Shown in pieces: positions 59,019 to 64,000 of a stretch of DNA of 64,000 bases. The stretch's first letter is position 1; every line of letters starts with the position of its first letter. Under the pieces are notes generated by a model, which saw only the letters and a program-made list of their open reading frames with translations, made no database searches and had not been told where the DNA came from. Location: contig NC_085137.1 in assembly GCF_035046485.1 (NCBI RefSeq), positions 15,839,346-15,903,345 of the forward strand, given 5' to 3'. Made by a program: the position numbers and the translations under genes. Source of the DNA: Aedes albopictus. Lineage: Eukaryota > Arthropoda > Insecta > Diptera > Culicidae.

Positions 59019-59985
59019 TTTGGCATCTCGATGCCATGTTCTCCAACTAAATCATCATTATCACTCGAAAAGCGTTGAAAACTAAAATGGGCAACCACTG
59101 CTACAATAATAACAGCAACAGCAGCCATAATGCTTCAACAAACACCAATTTACAGCACACCCAAGCGCAGAGTATGAGAGACAAAATTATCCAACCAACT
59201 ACGCGAGCGGCGGAGGATCCCTTTAGTCGAGGGACGAAGAGGACCGCGGGGAAAAAAGCGATAAATAAATATTATTTTTCCTCCCCAATAAAACAAACCA
59301 TGTGCTGATGTGCACACGTGTAAGGGGTTCGCGAGCAACAACGCACGTAAATACACTTGATTCATTGGGGTGGGTGATGGTACTTCCTAGTCCTAGACTG
59401 GTGGACGAGCTCCTCCCAACTCCCGACCATAAATCAAGTCGACAGCTTTAGCTTTCATTTGGCTTTTTCGCGGCGAGCTATGTTGCACTTTTCCCGACTC
59501 TCTCTCTAGTCTAAATGGGAATTTTATTAGATGAAATTATGAAGTAAATGTGGCGGAAGTGCGGAAGAATGGTGCGGTGGTAAATGATCAATCAAGTGGA
59601 AGCCACGAGGGGCGGACTAGCTGTTTCAATTAACAACACTAATCTCTTCCGTTTCCATCATGATGAACAGACGGATTAGTGTGTAGATGAGCCAGTCGGG
59701 TGAATGGAACTGGGAAGTCTGAGAACTGACCAATACCAACCACTAGTTAAGGGTGTTGGGTTGGTTTGGTTGGTAATAAAACTAGTTTTTATTTACGGCT
59801 TATGTCTGACTGTGAGTAGGTAGGTGCTGAAGAGGTAAATGATCCGAATGTATGCTCGGAAAATCGAGGAAAAAGTATTGAGGGACCAGCACTGTGGGTC
59901 AACTGCTGGAATCGCGTAGAAAAAAACAGAAAAACTGTGCTCAGACAGCTATTTTAAAATAAACTGATTCCCTGAATCAACAACT
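59019..59985. other. Intronic sequence, no recognised gene
   Basis: Complex sequence. A 77-codon Asn-rich frame at 59075-59308 on the plus strand is antisense to the host gene and has no family resemblance. Confidence 0.45.
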
Positions 59986-59988
59986 TTT

Positions 59989-60061
59989 GTGACATAGTTG
60001 GGTAAAGCACCAGTCTAGCGGTGCGAAGTCACTAGTTCGAATCCAACCAGGATTTTTTTTT
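59989..60061 (+). mobile_element. tRNA-like head followed by T-run
   Basis: The A box tagttgggtaaagcacc and B box gttcgaatccaacc are spaced as in a tRNA; cacc/ggtg may form an anticodon-type stem. A run of nine or more T residues follows. There is no acceptor stem, so this is a SINE head or tRNA pseudogene. Confidence 0.5.
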
Positions 60062-60239
60062 TACTAATTTATGCATTTGTTACATCAAATAACACATTGT
60101 GCAAGCACACTACAACATTTCGAGTGACCTATCTATAAATTGAAGTATTCCACAACTTTCATCTCACAAATGCTGCAAAGAGCTACTGTGAAGCTACCTA
60201 AATTGTACAAAGATTCGATACGATTTCATGTGTGTTTAC

Positions 60240-61130
60240 ATAGCTGAAACCGAAAGTTCTTCAAAGGATTCGTTTGGAAGAGCATCCATGGATTTCTTTA
60301 CCAATTCCTCTTGTGATTGCTTCAGCATATCTTCCAAGTAATCTTAAATGTAATATCTTCCAGATAATGAATCTTTGAAAAAACCTTTAAAAATACTTCC
60401 GGGGATTCCTTTAGAATTTCTTCTGAAATTCGTTCGAGTTTCTGCCCGAAATTTATCCAAGAACACCTTCATAAATCCTTCCATCCATGTATTCCTTCTT
60501 AATTTGCTCCATGAAATTCGTTTTAGAAATTTTTTCACGAAGTTCTTCATAGAGTTCCCCAGATTTGCTTTCAGAAACTTCTCTATAGGCTCTTACAGAG
60601 ATGTTTCCGGGAGTTCTTCAAGGAAACCTTTCATGGTCTCCCCATAAATTTCTAAATGATTTTTTTTTTCAAAAAATTCCTTCAGTAACTTTTCCAAAGT
60701 TTCCTTCGGAATTTTTTGCCGGAATTTCTTAGGGTAATCCTCCTGGAATTCATTAGAAATTTTCTCCGAAGTTTATTTTCAATTTCTCCAGAAATTCATT
60801 TAGAAATTGCCTTAGAGAAATTCCGAAATTGCTCAAGCGTTTCTTCAGACATTCCCAGGGATTCTTTAAGAATTTAAAGACATTTCCAGGGCTTTCTTCA
60901 GATATTCCCTTAAAAATCATAAATGTCTTCCCTAAGGAAATACCTAATCTGTGGATTCCTTTTACAAATTTGCTAGTTATTTCTTCATCTCTAATATTAT
61001 TTGAGAATACCTTCCAGCGATTTCTTGAAATCTGCTCCAGAAGTCATCCGGAGATATCTTCAGGAATTCTCCAAGGGATTCAAACACCATATGTCTTTAA
61101 GGATTCGTGTTGAAAGGATGTTGGGGTCAA
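60240..61130 (+). repeat. Fourth degenerate ggattccttNagaaattc array
   Basis: Forward-type units like those at 23080-26650 but more decayed, running for about 900 bp without an obvious reversed block. Confidence 0.6.
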
Positions 61131-62389
61131 TATGACTCAGACCCCAGACCAAATCGTGGTTCGTCTAGTTTAACATCGTAGAAGGGTTAATAATTTCAAA
61201 TGATTCCAACAGGAATTACCCAGTAACACTTGCAGTAATTCAAAATAGTTTTTTTTTAGGAGTTCCGTTTTTTTTTTACTTATTCGTTTATTTTGAAGGC
61301 TCGGGCGCCACATAGGCATAACTGAGCCGAAATCTTTTGTTTTACATCGATTTTACATTTTACAATTTATTACTGCCTTAATACTATGTTAGTTTGGGAA
61401 GCCGAAGTACTCGCGGCTGTTTCGAGGTCAAGGATTGGAAAAAAATTGGGAAGGACGGATTTATGGGTTTAAAACTAAATTTTTTGCTAACTTATACTAA
61501 AACATTGATGGGACAAATTGTCCATATCTGTAACGGAACCAAAAAGAAAGGACTTTATCGGTAGAAAACGACAAGAAGAGGACAAACGGAAGGGGGGTGA
61601 CGACAGACAGGGGCGAACAATAATACCAAAAGGCGGACAACGAAACCAAGGAACGTACTACATCAAACTCTGACATCAACACGTTTCAAAAACTGCATCA
61701 TTCATTGAAACACGAAGAAAAATTCAAGAGTAATAATTGTCGTTAAACCTGCAACCATCCATCTGGGAACATATTCAACATTTTCTACGGAAATCCTTAT
61801 GCCATTCTTCAAAGAATTGTAAAAACCTCGTGATACTTCCCAAAAGTCTGAAAATGAATTTCAGAATCTCTACATAAATTTTCATATAAAACTGCCGAAT
61901 ATTTAGCCGTTTCTAAAAATATTGGTGAGCTCGTTCTTTACTATTGTGTACACTTCATATAGTCCTTTTTTTGGGACTATGTTTCTGCGATAAGCATTAC
62001 CATCTGGAATTGCAAAAAGAAAATATGGAGAAAATACCACGGGAACTCCTGGCAAGGCTCATATTTATTTTACGTAAAAGTTTCACTTCCTGACCCATTG
62101 TGGGGTGCCTTGTTCAGTAGGCCCGTTGAATCCGATCCAATTTGGTCTGATTTGAATCGCAAATTCGATGGGGTATTTAACTAGAGGATGGCCGTCAAGA
62201 GAAGTCAATCCAATTGTAAGAATGTTTGATCCTTATTGTTTCGCTAAACTTTCCTTCTTTTCCCCCCTATGTCGATGATTTCCGATTTGTGTAATTTGTT
62301 TGACATCCGACTAGTTGGGACCGTAAATCCTCCAACGACCTGTAGTATAGTAGTAGTTGTTAACAACAACAACAGAGAAAGCTTCTTAC
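61131..62389. other. Intron downstream of exon A
   Basis: The segment 61274-61700 begins with a T-tract then gaaggctcgggcgccac, and looks like a dispersed repeat 3' end, without other copies in the window. The 20-bp motif attggtgagctcgttcttta is at 61921-61940. The donor of exon A is at 62389-62388. Confidence 0.45.
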
Positions 62390-62568
62390 CTTAATCGCTC
62401 CGATCGCCGCCTGTTTGGTGGCGAACGTGACGAACGCACAGCCTTTGCTCTGTCCGGACGGATCCCGTAGCACCGTACACTCCTCGATCGCGCCATGGCC
62501 GGAGAACAGATGCCTCACATCGTTCTCGTTGTACTTTTTACTCAGCATACCCACGAACAGCTTCCGTT
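62390..62568 (-). CDS. aret: Bruno/CELF exon A: most of RRM2
   Basis: The minus-strand exon follows a strong polypyrimidine tract and acceptor (ctccctctag, AG at 62570-62569) and ends AAG before donor gtaaga. Two bases complete a Glu codon begun upstream, then 59 residues follow: [58 protein letters not shown]2 (LFVGML) and RNP1 (KGCAFVTF) with the two RNA-stacking aromatic residues are intact. Wording is closest to Drosophila Bruno1 ([17 protein letters not shown]) by recollection. It ends in phase 0, matching exon B's start 21.3 kb away. Bruno2-type paralogy cannot be excluded without a database search. Confidence 0.92.
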
Positions 62569-64000
62569 CTAGAGGGAGAAAAAATTGAGAGAAAACAAAC
62601 AATTAGTAGGGGAAGAAATTATCGGAATTTTGATCGGATTATGAAAAAGGAAAAAGCATACATTTTCCTAATTGGCAAAAAGCTGATTGCTCTTTTCAAG
62701 GTTGCTCTCTCTCTCTTTTGGGAATCTGCATTCAGGGGGGAATGGCATATTTTTGTTCCAAAGCCGATTTTCTGTCGGCAAAAGTTCAAATCCGAAAATA
62801 CCTCTCGATATGTTCACTTAAGCTTGTCTTCACTACAGGGAAAGCATACCGATGCATTGTTATGACATTACCTTACATTGTTGAGTAAAAGTTTAGGACT
62901 GTCGCTAACATTTTACGTTCCTGTGTTATTATTGGCGATAAAGCCGTATTCATTGCTTTGCATAAACATTCTAAGCATATATTTTTCTTAAAGTAAATTT
63001 AACACAGAATTGTTTAAGATAATGTACGGGTTATTGCCTGCAAATGTAATTATTACATTTAAGGTTTACAAGTTTAACAAATTGTTTAACCACTCTTATA
63101 ACAATTCCATCCACCCTAATTAGTTTCACCGGAAACTCCTGTTTCGACATTATTACTTCTGTTACTGATTTAAATTTTGCATTGCTATGATAAAGAAATG
63201 GAGAATCTTTACTTCGCACAGATAACGTGGTGTTGTACTGATATAAAGAAAAGGTATGTCAGACTATGGTTTTCCGGCGAAACTATTTAGGCTAGGGTTT
63301 TTCCAGAGAATCGTTGAATGCAAAAACGTCGTGTTATTATATTTCTTGTGAAGCAGAAATGGAATGAGTAGTTGTAGCTGCGAGTAGGGTCTTGATGACT
63401 CTCGTAATTAGAAAAACCTTTACTCGTTTCTGTTATGGCTCTAAACTTTTGCTCTGGAGTGTACAACTAGATGAGCTTCAAAATTGGCAGCATTTTCCAT
63501 ATCAAAATTGTGGAAGTCTTGTATGCCACTCCATGTCATCCAACCAACTACATACAACCTACCGCACAGAACGAATTGTTGTGCAGTGTCCCAACAAACA
63601 ACAAACGAGACGACCCGACCTCAGCAGGAGCAAATGTTCCCATTTTCGTTCCAGCCAGCATATTCCGATTTTCATTAACAACATACACTCCACACACTAC
63701 TGGATCCGAAAGTGGAAGCCCCAGGATTACCATTGTAGAAAACTGCTTCTTCTTCCACCCAGCCCGGCCCAGTCATCCACCACCCACTATGGTTACTACA
63801 TTCTTATTAAGAATCGAAACCCAGGAGCTGTTTGCTTCTGAAATCAGGAAACCCGTCCTGCACACACATGCCCGCACACACAACTCGGCTCTTTCAGAGC
63901 TCGAGGACCGACTTTTACAGTGAAAAGCTTCTAAAGCCCTTGAGAGATCACATTTTTCGTCTCCCTGCGCCGTCGCTTCCCCGATCCCCCTAAATGGTAG
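62569..64000. other. Intron upstream of exon A
   Basis: AT-rich to 63350, then more complex. Overlapping plus-strand frames of 149-150 codons at 63392-63923 share no family and lack splice or start context, so no exon is called. RRM1 exons are expected beyond the window. Confidence 0.5.

Noticed and set aside
59075..59308. 77-codon Asn-rich frame as a small gene
   Set aside because: Low complexity, antisense to the host gene and unsupported by any motif.
63392..63923. Overlapping plus-strand frames of 149 and 150 codons
   Set aside because: Two long frames in different phases over the same bases, antisense to the host gene, with no recognisable family or splice context.

Overview
This is a eukaryotic, AT-rich, transposon-saturated window from a mosquito, most likely Aedes (Aedes aegypti or a close relative). 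Two features point there: an almost intact Feilai-type tRNA SINE at 20180-20365, and three copies of a LOA-clade (Lian-like) non-LTR retrotransposon. The dense population of foldback elements and miniature inverted-repeat elements (MITEs) is also typical of Aedes introns. There is nothing bacterial or CRISPR-like here.

Only one host gene is recognisable. Three coding exons of a CELF/Bruno RNA-binding protein, probably the orthologue of Drosophila arrest (aret, bruno1), lie on the minus strand at 62390-62568, 40750-41053 and 22481-22648. They encode most of RRM2, the end of RRM2 plus the start of the divergent linker, and an Ala-rich part of the linker. Reading frames and splice phases join exactly across introns of about 21.3 and 18.1 kb. 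RRM1 exons would lie above 64000 and RRM3 exons beyond position 1. The rest of the window is therefore intron.

Layout by increasing coordinate: a relic element and small hairpins (0-2.5 kb); a 3.9-kb foldback element (2.5-6.4); unique intron (6.6-9.5); LOA copy C (9.6-12.5); MITEs, including a PIF/Harbinger-like one nested in a larger one (13.2-14.8); a satellite of about 150 bp (16.2-17.8); Penelope-type remnants with a hammerhead-like motif and a C25 tract (18.0-19.0); a minisatellite (19.2-19.8); Feilai (20.2); exon C (22.5); a 5-kb array of degenerate 24-bp units that flips strand (23.1-28.0); a LINE relic (29.4-30.1); a second array (30.9-32.7); a long SINE with 22-bp target duplications (34.0-34.7); a hAT MITE (37.2); a decayed retroelement-like stretch (38.2-39.3); exon B (40.8-41.05); LOA copy B split by two elements (42.2-46.0); LOA copy A, about 9.3 kb and split by at least six insertions including a second 4.1-kb foldback element (47.3-56.57); more MITEs and an array (56.6-61.1); exon A (62.4-62.6); and upstream intron.

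The most informative observations concern the repeats. Exact target-site duplications date and classify many insertions: 8 bp for hAT, TA, TTA, TTAA and 11-22 bp for SINEs. The 24-bp arrays are the interior of one transposon family. One hAT MITE carries a tRNA-like Pol III box. A Penelope-like remnant keeps a minimal hammerhead fold. A 20-bp motif recurs five times without explanation.
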